A stretch of DNA of 11,412 bases from Treponema sp. (GTDB taxonomy: Bacteria; Spirochaetota; Spirochaetia; Treponematales; Breznakiellaceae), in the NCBI GenBank assembly GCA_031288575.1, contig JAITRD010000165.1, positions 1-11,412 of the forward strand. The letters are read 5' to 3'. The stretch's first letter is position 1, and every line of letters begins with the position of its first letter. Positions 1 to 7,156 of this stretch are shown piece by piece. The position numbers and the translations under genes were made by a program. Below the pieces are notes generated by a model. It did no database searches. It saw nothing but the letters and a program-made list of their open reading frames with translations, and was not told the DNA's origin.

Positions 1-777
1 TCGTTTACCAACTGGGACGGCATCAACCCCCGGTACCGCTACATCGGTTTGGATAATTACCGGGAGATATTCGGCAGCGGGCGTTTTTTCGCCGCCCTTT
101 GGCGGACCCTGTTCCTTACCCTGCTCATTTCGGTGGGGGAAAATGTCGCCGCCCTTGTCCTGGCCCTGGCCCTGGACAATGTCCGCTGGTGCAGGGGTTT
201 TTTACGCGCCCTTTTTTACGTGCCCGTGCTTATCTCGGGGATAGTCTCGGGCTTTATATGGCTTACCATGTACAACTGGAATTTCGGCATCATCAACTCT
301 GTTCTGCGGCAAATGGGGCTTGGGGGCCTGGCGGTCAACTGGATTGGAGACCCGGGCCTCGTGCTCTTTTCCCTGGCCCTTACCATCATCTGGAAAGGCG
401 CGGGTTACTATATGGTGATATACCTGGCCGGTCTCCAGGGGATCCCCAAGGATTGTCTTGAGTCGGCGACCATAGACGGCGCCAGCGGCTGGCAGTCTTT
501 CTGGCACATTACCTTTCCCCTGCTGGCGGGATCGCTGACCATTAACTTTACCCTCTCCCTGATCAACGGCCTAAAAATATTCGACCAGATAGTGGTTATG
601 ACCAACGGGGGGCCGGGCTTTGCCTCGGAAACCATTACCTACCTGATCTACCGGGTGGCCTTTTCCGAAAACAGGCAGGGCTTTGGTACCGCCATGGCGG
701 TGGTGCTTTTCGCCCTTATCTTTATGCTGAACGGCGTACAGTCAAAGATCCTGAGAAGGCGGGAGGTGGCTTTATGA
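1..777 (+). CDS. Sugar ABC transporter permease, MalF-type (5' partial)
   Basis: This is an inner-membrane permease subunit of a carbohydrate-uptake (CUT1-type) ABC transporter. The reading frame is open from base 1, which encodes SFTNWDG followed by YIGLDNY, a typical sequence after the first membrane helix. The true start is therefore outside the window, and roughly 30-40 residues are missing compared with the usual ~290. Five hydrophobic segments remain. The EAA loop that contacts the ATPase is clear (ESATIDGA, then FWHITFPLL, about 460-525), with the invariant Gly of the motif present. The protein ends in a basic cytoplasmic tail (KILRRREVAL). Its stop overlaps the next start as ATGA, so the two permeases are translationally coupled. 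The substrate-binding protein is presumably encoded upstream. The substrate cannot be read from the sequence. The family call is firm. Confidence 0.93.
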   Translation, partial: SFTNWDGINPRYRYIGLDNYREIFGSGRFFAALWRTLFLTLLISVGENVAALVLALALDNVRWCRGFLRALFYVPVLISGIVSGFIWLTMYNWNFGIINSVLRQMGLGGLAVNWIGDPGLVLFSLALTIIWKGAGYYMVIYLAGLQGIPKDCLESATIDGASGWQSFWHITFPLLAGSLTINFTLSLINGLKIFDQIVVMTNGGPGFASETITYLIYRVAFSENRQGFGTAMAVVLFALIFMLNGVQSKILRRREVAL

Positions 778-1628
778 GCGGGGAACGCCGTTCCGCGCGG
801 GAAAAGATCCGGCCCCTGGAGATATGCGGCTTTGCCGCCCTGGTCCTTATTGCCGTCCTCTACACCTTTCCCATCCTCATTTCCTTCATGTCGGCGTTCA
901 AATCCAACGGGGAAATACTCCGCAATCCTGTCGCCCCGCCGGAGGGATTCTACCTTGAAAATTTCGTCTTTCTCTTCACCCGCACCCGGATACCCCAGGC
1001 GATCCTCAACACGATCCTTCTGACGGCGGCATCGGAGGTCCTGATAGTATTGGTGGTACCCATGGCGTCCTACGGCATAGCCCGTTACCCCTCGGTGTGG
1101 ACAAACGGGATCTACGCCTTTTTTATCGGCGGCATGATGATCCCCTTCCAGGCCTATATGATCTCCCTCTTTAAGGAGCTGAAAGGCATCGGCCTCTTCG
1201 GAACTTTTCCCGGAACCATACTGATCTACGTGTCCGGCTCGGTGGCCTTCGGTTCCCTGCTTTTTACCAGTTTTATCAAGACCACCGTGCCCGTGGAGAT
1301 CGAAGAATCGGCCCGGATAGACGGCGCCGGCTCTTTACGGCTTTTCTGGAAGATAGTGTTCCCCCTTCTTGCCCCCTGTACCGCCAGCATGATCATCCTT
1401 AACGGCCTGGGGATATGGAACGATTTCCTCATGCCCAGCCTGATGCCCAACGCCAAGCAGCCCTCCACCCTCAACGTGATCATTTTTAACTTTGTGGGAC
1501 AGTACAATACCAGGTGGAATTTGGTATTCGCCGGAGCGGTTATCTGCATTATTCCCGCGGTGCTTATCTTCGCGGCCCTGCAAAAATACTTTATCAAAGG
1601 GATTACGGCGGGGGCCGTTAAGGGTTAA
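774..1628 (+). CDS. Sugar ABC transporter permease, MalG-type
   Basis: This is the second inner-membrane permease of the CUT1-type sugar transporter, pairing with the upstream MalF-type subunit to form the channel. It has 284 residues, normal for the family. A basic N-terminus precedes the first helix (about residues 16-40), followed by the periplasmic FKSNGEIL segment typical of MalG proteins. Further helices follow, then the EAA loop near residues 175-200 (EIEESARIDGAG, then FWKIVFPLLAP). The ATG start is preceded by GGGAGGTGG at 761-769 and overlaps the previous stop by 4 bp. It is the last gene of its operon: a 123-bp gap and a new promoter follow. I see no convincing terminator after it. 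The transported sugar is unknown. Confidence 0.94.
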   Translation: MSGERRSAREKIRPLEICGFAALVLIAVLYTFPILISFMSAFKSNGEILRNPVAPPEGFYLENFVFLFTRTRIPQAILNTILLTAASEVLIVLVVPMASYGIARYPSVWTNGIYAFFIGGMMIPFQAYMISLFKELKGIGLFGTFPGTILIYVSGSVAFGSLLFTSFIKTTVPVEIEESARIDGAGSLRLFWKIVFPLLAPCTASMIILNGLGIWNDFLMPSLMPNAKQPSTLNVIIFNFVGQYNTRWNLVFAGAVICIIPAVLIFAALQKYFIKGITAGAVKG

Positions 1629-1691
1629 CATTCCGGCATGAAGCCAGCCACCCCCCTTTTCACTTAGAAAAATTATGGCGCAACGCGGAGA

Positions 1692-1720
1692 TTGCACAGG
1701 GGGGTAAGATTCGGTATAGT
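1692..1720 (+). promoter_or_regulatory. Sigma70-type promoter for the beta-barrel/lipoprotein/rarA operon
   Basis: TTGCAC (1692-1697) and TATAGT (1715-1720) are separated by exactly 17 bp, each differing from consensus at one position. Transcription would begin near 1727, just before the coding region of the outer-membrane protein. The TTG at 1692 could be misread as an in-frame start codon but belongs to this -35 box. The rest of the 1629-1751 gap shows nothing else convincing. Confidence 0.65.
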
Positions 1721-1751
1721 AAAGGGGATGTTTTTAAGAGGAGCAACATTC

Positions 1752-2375
1752 ATGGGAAAGGAAAGATTCCTTTTTTTTACCGCCTTTTTTTTTATAATCC
1801 TGGTTTTATCCCTCCCCGCCCAAGAAGAGGATGAACCGGGGGATATTCCGGTTGAATCGGATTGGTCCGAATTTATGCCCGCCCTGTATACCCGGGGGGA
1901 TCAAACCTTTAACATCTCCCTGGGGCCTATTATTCCTGTATTATTCCTGGGACCCTCAGGAACCTTGACCAATAACGCTAAACTTGGCGGGACAGGTTCT
2001 TTGGCATATAATTATTTTTTAGGTCCCCATGTTTTTGTGGGGGGAGAATTGGGGATCATGTATTGTGCAACCCTGGCGAAAAACAACCTTTTTATGGTTC
2101 CCTTCGGCCTCAGGATCGGATATCAATGGATATTCAAACGTTTTGAGTTCCCCCTCACCCTTATGGCGGGGGGCATTCCCCGCCGCTACCAGGATTATGA
2201 CTACTTCGGGCTTATTATTAAACCCAGCGCTTCGGCTTTTTTCCGTTTCAATACCGACTGGTCCTTTGGGCTCAGCGCCGCCTGGTGGTGGGTTCCTGAA
2301 TGGACCAGTAACAAGGCGGAGAATGTTAACGGAAATTTTTTGGATATAATCCTTTCGGCGCGTTATCATTTCTAA
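1752..2375 (+). CDS. Small outer-membrane beta-barrel protein, signal peptide
   Basis: A secreted protein of 207 residues, probably an eight-strand-class outer-membrane barrel. The start at 1752 is chosen because AAGAGGAG (1735-1742) lies 9 nt upstream and because it gives a clean signal peptide: MGKERF, then a Phe/Ile/Leu-rich core, then LSLPAQ, with cleavage near residue 23. In-frame starts at 1692 and 1728 would put a tail before the signal and fall at or before the transcription start. After an acidic stretch (EEDEPGD) come alternating amphipathic segments rich in Gly and aromatic residues (GGELGIMY, FGLRIGYQWIF, WSFGLSAAWWWVPEW). The chain ends SARYHF; a terminal aromatic residue is the usual beta-barrel assembly signal. 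The family is not identified, though size and layout resemble OmpW/OmpA-like barrels. Two poly-T runs (1771-1778 and 1785-1793) in the signal-peptide codons suggest phase variation. Confidence 0.75.
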   Translation: MGKERFLFFTAFFFIILVLSLPAQEEDEPGDIPVESDWSEFMPALYTRGDQTFNISLGPIIPVLFLGPSGTLTNNAKLGGTGSLAYNYFLGPHVFVGGELGIMYCATLAKNNLFMVPFGLRIGYQWIFKRFEFPLTLMAGGIPRRYQDYDYFGLIIKPSASAFFRFNTDWSFGLSAAWWWVPEWTSNKAENVNGNFLDIILSARYHF

Positions 2376-2394
2376 AGGATCGGGGTAATAAAAA

Positions 2395-3546
2395 ATGAAC
2401 AGTGTAAAATCCTTTATCAAAATTCCGCTGCCCGCCCTTGCCACGGGGGGCATTCTTTTCGTTTTTTCCTTGCTTTCCTGTAAGCAGCAGCCTATTTTTT
2501 ATGAAATTTCCTTGGAACTGGAACCGGTTGCCGCCAGAATCAACGGGGCCACCACAAATATCGTGATCTTTGACGGCAAAATGTATGTTGCCGGGGAAGG
2601 TTTCCATCAATATGCCCGGGATGAAAATACCGGAAAAGCCCTTTGGAATAATGTTCCTTCTTACCCGCCCGGGGGAGGCAAAATCAGGAGTTTAGCCGCG
2701 ACAAATGATTATTTATACGCCGTTACCGGGGAACTGGAGGGGTCCGCTTTATACAGAAAAACCAAAGATTCCCCCGATTGGGAAAGGGTGGAAAATAATA
2801 CCGGCTATCCTTTCCTGCAGACCATTTTCGGGAATGAAACAGGGCTTTTTGTGGGGGCCGCCAAAAAAGCCGACAAAAAGTTTATCTTTGCCATCTTTTA
2901 TGACAACAACGGGAAACTCGAACTGATAAAGGAGGAGACCCAACTCCTTAAGGGGGCGGTCTGGGACGGGACGGATCATTTCCTGGCGGTGTCGGGAGGC
3001 ACAACAAACGACGGAGAAGGCACAAAAGGCATATATAAGGTCTCCCAGGGGATGGGTGATCCGGAACTAACCGGCGGAAGCGGAGACTGGCTTATCGAGG
3101 GTCTCATTAAAACCGGTTCCCGGATTGTCGCGGTCAGCCGGAAGGGGGCCGTTTATGCCAAGGATGCCGGCGACGAATCTTTTACCGAAAAAGCCAAAAC
3201 CGGCCTTACCTTTACCGGCGCTCTTGCCCTCTATCAAAAAGACGGCAATGGTCTGCTCCTTTTTGGGGTCCAGGGGGGCAGTGGGGCCGGGGGATACCGG
3301 GAAATTCGCCTTTCCGATATTCAGGGAGAAAGCTGGACAATCAGAAGTCCCGGAGAAAGCAAGCCCTCAAGCGTTTCCAGCGCCGCAAGATACCATTCGT
3401 CTATCGCGAGCCATCCGGTTAATTATATTTTTCAGGCCCCTCCGGGGCTTGATCCTGAACAGACCCTTTTTGCTTCAACCCAGAAAAACGGCCTCTGGTC
3501 TTACCGGATGCGGAACGGAGAGGAGCAATGGAACGGCGAATCCTAA
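2395..3546 (+). CDS. Lipoprotein with beta-propeller-like repeats
   Basis: A 383-residue protein with a signal-II leader: a basic N-terminus, a hydrophobic stretch, then the lipobox LLSC with the acylated Cys at residue 29. The mature part is beta-rich. It shows recurring short hydrophobic strands and Gly/Asp turns (NIVIFDGKMYVAGEG, IRSLAATNDYLYAVTG, LLKGAVWDGTDHFLAVSGG, FASTQKNGLWSYR), as expected of a beta-propeller or BNR/Kelch-like fold. No catalytic motif is visible. It starts 19 bp after the beta-barrel gene, so the two are co-transcribed and may act together at the outer membrane, with the lipoprotein as a surface or periplasmic binding partner. That role is inference. Its stop is 4 bp before the rarA start. 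The lipoprotein call is strong; the fold is moderately supported; the function is unknown. Confidence 0.8.
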   Translation: MNSVKSFIKIPLPALATGGILFVFSLLSCKQQPIFYEISLELEPVAARINGATTNIVIFDGKMYVAGEGFHQYARDENTGKALWNNVPSYPPGGGKIRSLAATNDYLYAVTGELEGSALYRKTKDSPDWERVENNTGYPFLQTIFGNETGLFVGAAKKADKKFIFAIFYDNNGKLELIKEETQLLKGAVWDGTDHFLAVSGGTTNDGEGTKGIYKVSQGMGDPELTGGSGDWLIEGLIKTGSRIVAVSRKGAVYAKDAGDESFTEKAKTGLTFTGALALYQKDGNGLLLFGVQGGSGAGGYREIRLSDIQGESWTIRSPGESKPSSVSSAARYHSSIASHPVNYIFQAPPGLDPEQTLFASTQKNGLWSYRMRNGEEQWNGES

Positions 3547-3550
3547 GTCC

Positions 3551-5920
3551 ATGAGCGATGAGCTCTTTACCGTTCAAGGCGCCCTTCCCCCGGAAGGACC
3601 CCTGGCGGACCGGATGCGGCCCCGGACCCTGGATGATATTATCGGCCAGGATCACATCGTCGGTCCCGGCCGGCTTTTACGGCGGGCTATCCAGGCGGAC
3701 CGGCTTTCATCAATCATTTTTTACGGCCCCCCGGGAACGGGAAAAACCAGCCTCGCCCGGGTCATCGCCAATACTACCCGGGCTTATTTTGAAAGCCTCA
3801 ATGCGGTGTTGTCGGGAATTAAGGACATCCGGGAAGCTATTGACCGTTCTGACGAGCGGCGGCGGCTCTACGGGAAAAGGACCATTCTTTTTGTAGACGA
3901 AGTACACCGGTGGAATAAGGCCCAGCAGGACGCCCTTCTCCCCTGGGTAGAAAACGGCACGGTGATCCTCATCGGAGCTACCACGGAAAATCCCTTTTTT
4001 GAGGTAAACCGGGCTTTGGTAAGCCGGAGCCGGATCTTCCAGCTCAAGTCCCTTTCCCCCTGCCATTTAAGGGAAACCGCCCTGAGAACCCTTGTCGACC
4101 GGGAACGGGGTTACGGCAAGTGGCGGATTGTTTTTGATGAAGGCGCTTTGGAACATCTGGTGGAAGTAGCCGGCGGGGATGCCCGGAGCCTCCTTAACGC
4201 CCTGGAACTGGCGGTTGAGACTACCCCCCCCTCCTGGCCGCCCGCGCCGGGAACCGAAATCCGGGTTTCCTTCGAAGCGGCGGAAGAAAGCATCCAGCGC
4301 CGGGCGGTACTCTATGACCGGGACGGGGATTACCATTTTGACACTATCAGCGCCTTTATTAAAAGCGTCCGGGGGAGCGATCCCGACGCGAGCCTCTATT
4401 GGCTGGCGAAAATGGTCCGGGCCGGGGAGGATCCCAGTTTTATCTTCCGGCGGATGATTATCCTTGCCAGCGAGGATGTGGGCCTTGCGGATCCCCAGGC
4501 CCTGCCGGTGGTGATCTCCTGCGCCGAGGCCTTTGACCGGATCGGCTTCCCTGAAGGGAATTTTCCCCTGGCCCACGCGTGCCTGTACCTGGCCACCGCG
4601 CCGAAATCTAACAGTACCATGGCTTTTTTCGATGCCCTGGGGGAAGTAAACAAGGAGGACGCCGAAGTGCCCGGCCACCTTAGGGATGCCAGCCGGGACA
4701 GCGAAAGTTTCGGCCACGGGGACGGGTATATCTACCCCCACGCCTACCGGGACCACTGGGCCGCCCAGCAGTACCTTCCCGCGTCTCTGAGGGGCAAAAC
4801 TTTTTATGCCCCTTCCCTGGTAGGCTACGAGGGGCGCATTCGGGAGGGGGTGTTAAAAAAGCGGGAAATCCAGGCCGCGGTGGTCCTTGGGGACGCCGGG
4901 GAAACCGACGGTGCCTTTTCGGCTGCGGGAGGGACGGAGATCCTCTCCTGGTCCGCCGTGTCCCGGGGCCGGGAAGGATGGTTTAAACGGCTGGAATCGG
5001 GACGGAGCGCCCTTCTCCTTTCCGACCGGGACGCTATCCTTGGCAAGTCCGCCCTTGCCCGGCATGACCGGATCCTGGTTCCCGCCGCCCATGACGGGCT
5101 CCTTCTCTGGGAAAGCCTTCGCCGCGCCCCGGAGGGTTTAACCGCGGCCCTGGTAGAAAATGAACCTGCCCGGGAGGCCCTGCTTCGGTATGCCGCGTCC
5201 CTGGACGAGACCGAACAGCCCCTCATCGCGGTATATCCCTGGGGAAGGCTTCCCGGCAAAGGGGAGGCGGAGGCTTTTTTTGCCTCCCCTGTTTTTGATC
5301 ACATCCTTGCCCGGGAACCCTGGAAACGGGGATTCGGGGTTCCGCCTCCCCGGGCCGGCCGGAAAGAGGGCCCTCCTGAGCCCCCCGAATTTTCCCCGGC
5401 GGAAAGTTTTAAAGCCTTTGCCGAAAATGCCCGGGAGCTTCTTGCTCCCCAGGGCGACATTGTGCTTCTTCAGTCTCCGCCCCGGCAGGGAGAACGGCTT
5501 TCCCGGGTTTTAGCGGAAGAATGCGGGGCGGAAGCGGCTTTGGCCGCCCGCCTGAGGGACGCGGAGGAGGCCTTCTTTTCAGGTTCCATTTCTTTCTCCC
5601 AGGAAGGGGGGGAGGCGAAATTCGGGCCGGGCCGCTGGACCTGGGACGGGCAGACCCTGGAAAATGCCTTTCAGGAAGCGGGTTTCCGTACCAGCCTTAC
5701 CCTGCTGGAACAAAAGGAGGAACGGCTCCTGACCGAAAAGGACATAAACCTCTGGTTTGACCGGGAAAGATCAAGCTGGGGGGCTCTTATCAGCTCCGCC
5801 CTGGGAGAAGAGGATTTTTTTATCCTCCGGGATCTGCTCGGCGCCCGGATAAAGGAAGGCCCTGTTTTATGGAAATGGCGGAGCCTCCTCCTCAGGGGGA
5901 TTTTACCTAAAAAAGCTTAA
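3551..5920 (+). CDS. rarA: RarA/MgsA-type AAA+ ATPase with methyltransferase-like extension
   Basis: A 789-residue fusion. Residues 1 to ~440 are a full RarA (MgsA), an AAA+ ATPase related to clamp loaders that acts at stalled replication forks. Visible motifs are RMRPRTLDDIIGQ at the N-terminus, Walker A GPPGTGKT (59-66), Walker B with DEVHR (116-120), sensor 1 GATTENP (142-148) and the arginine-finger region LVSRSR (156-161). The tetramerisation part follows, with SVRGSDPDASLYW near 271-283, ASEDVG and APKSNS. E. coli RarA ends after about 447 residues; here some 350 more follow. They contain a Rossmann-like segment (about 504-563), GDIVLLQSPP (near 633) and EAGF (near 706), resembling a worn methyltransferase. 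RarA fused to an extra domain is a known annotation class. The ATG at 3551 lacks its own SD but overlaps the stop of an 8-codon minicistron. The longer reading frame upstream is a shadow of the lipoprotein gene. Confidence 0.9.
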   Translation: MSDELFTVQGALPPEGPLADRMRPRTLDDIIGQDHIVGPGRLLRRAIQADRLSSIIFYGPPGTGKTSLARVIANTTRAYFESLNAVLSGIKDIREAIDRSDERRRLYGKRTILFVDEVHRWNKAQQDALLPWVENGTVILIGATTENPFFEVNRALVSRSRIFQLKSLSPCHLRETALRTLVDRERGYGKWRIVFDEGALEHLVEVAGGDARSLLNALELAVETTPPSWPPAPGTEIRVSFEAAEESIQRRAVLYDRDGDYHFDTISAFIKSVRGSDPDASLYWLAKMVRAGEDPSFIFRRMIILASEDVGLADPQALPVVISCAEAFDRIGFPEGNFPLAHACLYLATAPKSNSTMAFFDALGEVNKEDAEVPGHLRDASRDSESFGHGDGYIYPHAYRDHWAAQQYLPASLRGKTFYAPSLVGYEGRIREGVLKKREIQAAVVLGDAGETDGAFSAAGGTEILSWSAVSRGREGWFKRLESGRSALLLSDRDAILGKSALARHDRILVPAAHDGLLLWESLRRAPEGLTAALVENEPAREALLRYAASLDETEQPLIAVYPWGRLPGKGEAEAFFASPVFDHILAREPWKRGFGVPPPRAGRKEGPPEPPEFSPAESFKAFAENARELLAPQGDIVLLQSPPRQGERLSRVLAEECGAEAALAARLRDAEEAFFSGSISFSQEGGEAKFGPGRWTWDGQTLENAFQEAGFRTSLTLLEQKEERLLTEKDINLWFDRERSSWGALISSALGEEDFFILRDLLGARIKEGPVLWKWRSLLLRGILPKKA

Positions 5921-5945
5921 AGTTTTATCCGGAATATGCCGATAC
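5918..5945 (+). promoter_or_regulatory. Sigma28 (FliA-type) promoter of flaB1
   Basis: TAAAGTTT (5918-5925), 12 bp, then GCCGATAC (5938-5945). The FliA consensus is TAAAGTTT-N11-GCCGATAA, so the -35 is perfect and the -10 has one mismatch, with spacing one base long. The -35 element begins with the TAA stop codon of rarA, so the two genes share bases. Transcription would start near 5952, leaving a leader of about 110 nt before the flagellin ATG. Confidence 0.8.
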
Positions 5946-6020
5946 TGAAAAGGGTTAAATGTTTGTTATGGGAAGGGAAAGTCCGCGGTAAAGCCTTTCC
6001 GTAAAGGATTTTAACCGAAA

Positions 6021-6060
6021 CAAAGGCAAGGATGCCTTTGAAAGATATTGTCAAGGAGGA
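6021..6060 (+). promoter_or_regulatory. CsrA-type leader hairpin plus SD of flaB1
   Basis: CAAAGGC (6021-6027) pairs perfectly with GCCTTTG (6034-6040), leaving the six-base loop AAGGAT. With its closing C-G pair this reads CAAGGATG, an exact match to the CsrA core CARGGAUG displayed in a loop. Twelve bases later comes the SD AAGGAGGA (6053-6060), which holds a second GGA and lies directly before the ATG at 6065. GGA-to-GGA distance is 25 nt. An earlier GCCTTT at 5993-5998 could compete for the AAAGGC arm and undo the hairpin. CsrA binding is inferred from motif and position; no csrA or fliW gene is in the window. Confidence 0.6.
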
Positions 6061-6064
6061 TGAT

Positions 6065-6925
6065 ATGATCATCAACCATAACCTGAGCGCAATGTTTGCC
6101 GACAGGTCCCTCAACGTTACCCAGGGTAATCTTACTAAATCCATGGAAAAACTTTCTTCAGGGCTCCGCATCAACCGCGCGGGGGATGACGCTTCGGGCC
6201 TCGCGGTTTCCGAAAAAATGCGGAGCCAGGTCCGGGGCTTGAATCAGGCTTCCGCCAATGCCGCCAACGGTATTTCCTTTCTCCAGACCAGTGAAGGATA
6301 TCTTCAAGAGACCCAGGATATTATTCAGCGGATCCGGGAACTGGCGGTCCAGTCCGCCAACGGTATCTATACCGAGGAAGATCGGATGCAGATCCAGATA
6401 GAGGTGTCCCAATTGGTAGACGAAGTTGACCGCATTGCGAGCCACGCCCAATTCAACGGGATGAATATGCTCACCGGCCGTTTTGCCCGCCAAGGGGCGG
6501 ATAATGTCCTTACCGCCTCCATGTGGTTCCACATCGGGGCCAGGATGGATCAGAGGGAGCAGATATTCATCGGCACCATGACGAGCCAGGGGCTTGGGCT
6601 CCGGAATTCCGGGGATACGAATTTTATCAGCCTGGAAACTCCGGAAGATTCCAACCGGGCTATCGGAACTCTGGATGAGGCTCTTAAGATTATCAACAAG
6701 CAGCGGGCGGACCTGGGGGCCTATCAGAACCGGATGGAACATGCCGTTGTGGGTCTTGATATAGGCGCCGAAAACATTCAGGCGGCGGAATCCCGGATCC
6801 GGGATACGAACATGGCAAACCAGATGGTTTCCTATATGCGGGATCAGATTCTTATCCAATCAGGAACCGCAATGCTGGCCCAGGCGAATCAACGGACTAC
6901 TTCGGTCTTGCAACTTCTTCAATAG
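6065..6925 (+). CDS. flaB: Periplasmic flagellin FlaB (first copy)
   Basis: A core filament flagellin of 286 residues, the usual spirochaete FlaB length, made of only D0/D1 domains with no variable outer domain. The N-terminal half is strongly conserved: MIINHNLSAMF, LSSGLRINRAGDDASGLAVS, RIRELAVQSANG and DRMQIQIEVSQLVDEVDRIA. The C-terminal half carries NKQRADLGAYQNR, AAESRIRDTNMA and GTAMLAQANQRTTSVLQLL. The central MWFHIGARMDQREQIFIGTM segment is the form typical of treponemal FlaB proteins. It assembles in the periplasm, usually with a FlaA sheath that is not encoded here. The start at 6065 follows the strong SD AAGGAGGA and gives the canonical N-terminus; an in-frame ATG at 6032 would add 11 residues and lies inside the leader hairpin. 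Expression is driven by the sigma28 promoter. Which FlaB subtype it is cannot be settled without alignment. Confidence 0.95.
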   Translation: MIINHNLSAMFADRSLNVTQGNLTKSMEKLSSGLRINRAGDDASGLAVSEKMRSQVRGLNQASANAANGISFLQTSEGYLQETQDIIQRIRELAVQSANGIYTEEDRMQIQIEVSQLVDEVDRIASHAQFNGMNMLTGRFARQGADNVLTASMWFHIGARMDQREQIFIGTMTSQGLGLRNSGDTNFISLETPEDSNRAIGTLDEALKIINKQRADLGAYQNRMEHAVVGLDIGAENIQAAESRIRDTNMANQMVSYMRDQILIQSGTAMLAQANQRTTSVLQLLQ

Positions 6926-6963
6926 CGCGTTAAAATATAGTAGACGCGCAGATTTGTTTTTTT
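6925..6963 (+). terminator. Weak terminator-like hairpin after flaB1
   Basis: GCGCGT (6925-6930) pairs with ACGCGC (6944-6949) around a 13-base loop, followed after seven bases by a run of seven T (6957-6963). The stem starts on the last base of the flaB1 stop codon. The large loop and the gap before the T run make it a poor intrinsic terminator, so it may end only part of the transcripts. Confidence 0.4.
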
Positions 6964-6983
6964 ATGGGGCCAATCTGTAGAGA

Positions 6984-7020
6984 CGGGGATGTTAAAGGGG
7001 CGGCCTTTTAACAGTCCCCG
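6984..7020 (+). other. Long stem-loop between the two flagellin genes
   Basis: Bases 6984-6999 pair with 7004-7020. The outer six pairs (CGGGGA with TCCCCG) and the inner seven (TGTTAAA with TTTAACA) are separated only by a bulged G at 7014. A G-T wobble, GG/CC and the tetraloop GCGG close it. About 16 pairs form, with no real T run after it on either strand. It may protect or process the flagellin mRNA, or back up the weak terminator before it. Confidence 0.65.
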
Positions 7021-7156
7021 GAGTTCTTTGACAAACACCCTCAAGTTAGACCACGGGTTACCGCAGCGTACAACGGCGCGAAAGGTTTATAAAGGATAAA
7101 CCGGGATTTATTTCCGGATTTTTCTTTGATAATCCTTTCGTTCCGTCTCCGGCGAC

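Noticed and set aside
1692..1751. Longer version of the beta-barrel protein starting at TTG 1692 or ATG 1728
   Set aside because: The TTG lies in the -35 box and the ATG at 1728 is at the predicted transcription start. ATG 1752 has a good SD and gives a proper signal peptide.
3125..3550. N-terminal extension of the rarA frame
   Set aside because: It is the shadow of the lipoprotein gene in another frame, with low-complexity Pro/Arg-rich sequence. RarA homology begins after 3551.
4224..4231. C8 run in rarA, and similar G7/T7 runs at 5606-5612 and 5815-5821, as phase-variation tracts
   Set aside because: They are single runs deep inside a housekeeping-type gene in a homopolymer-rich genome. 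The weight of evidence is much lower than for the paired T runs near 1771.
4067..4756. 229-residue open frame on the minus strand inside rarA
   Set aside because: It is a mirror of a GC-rich gene with strong codon bias. It has no recognisable motif, and the + strand protein is unmistakable.
6032..6064. Upstream ATG for flaB1 adding MPLKDIVKEDD
   Set aside because: Flagellins begin MIINHN. The strong SD serves 6065, and 6032 lies inside the leader hairpin.
6158..6859. 233-residue open frame on the minus strand inside flaB1
   Set aside because: It is a shadow of the conserved flagellin coding strand, with no SD or family features seen.
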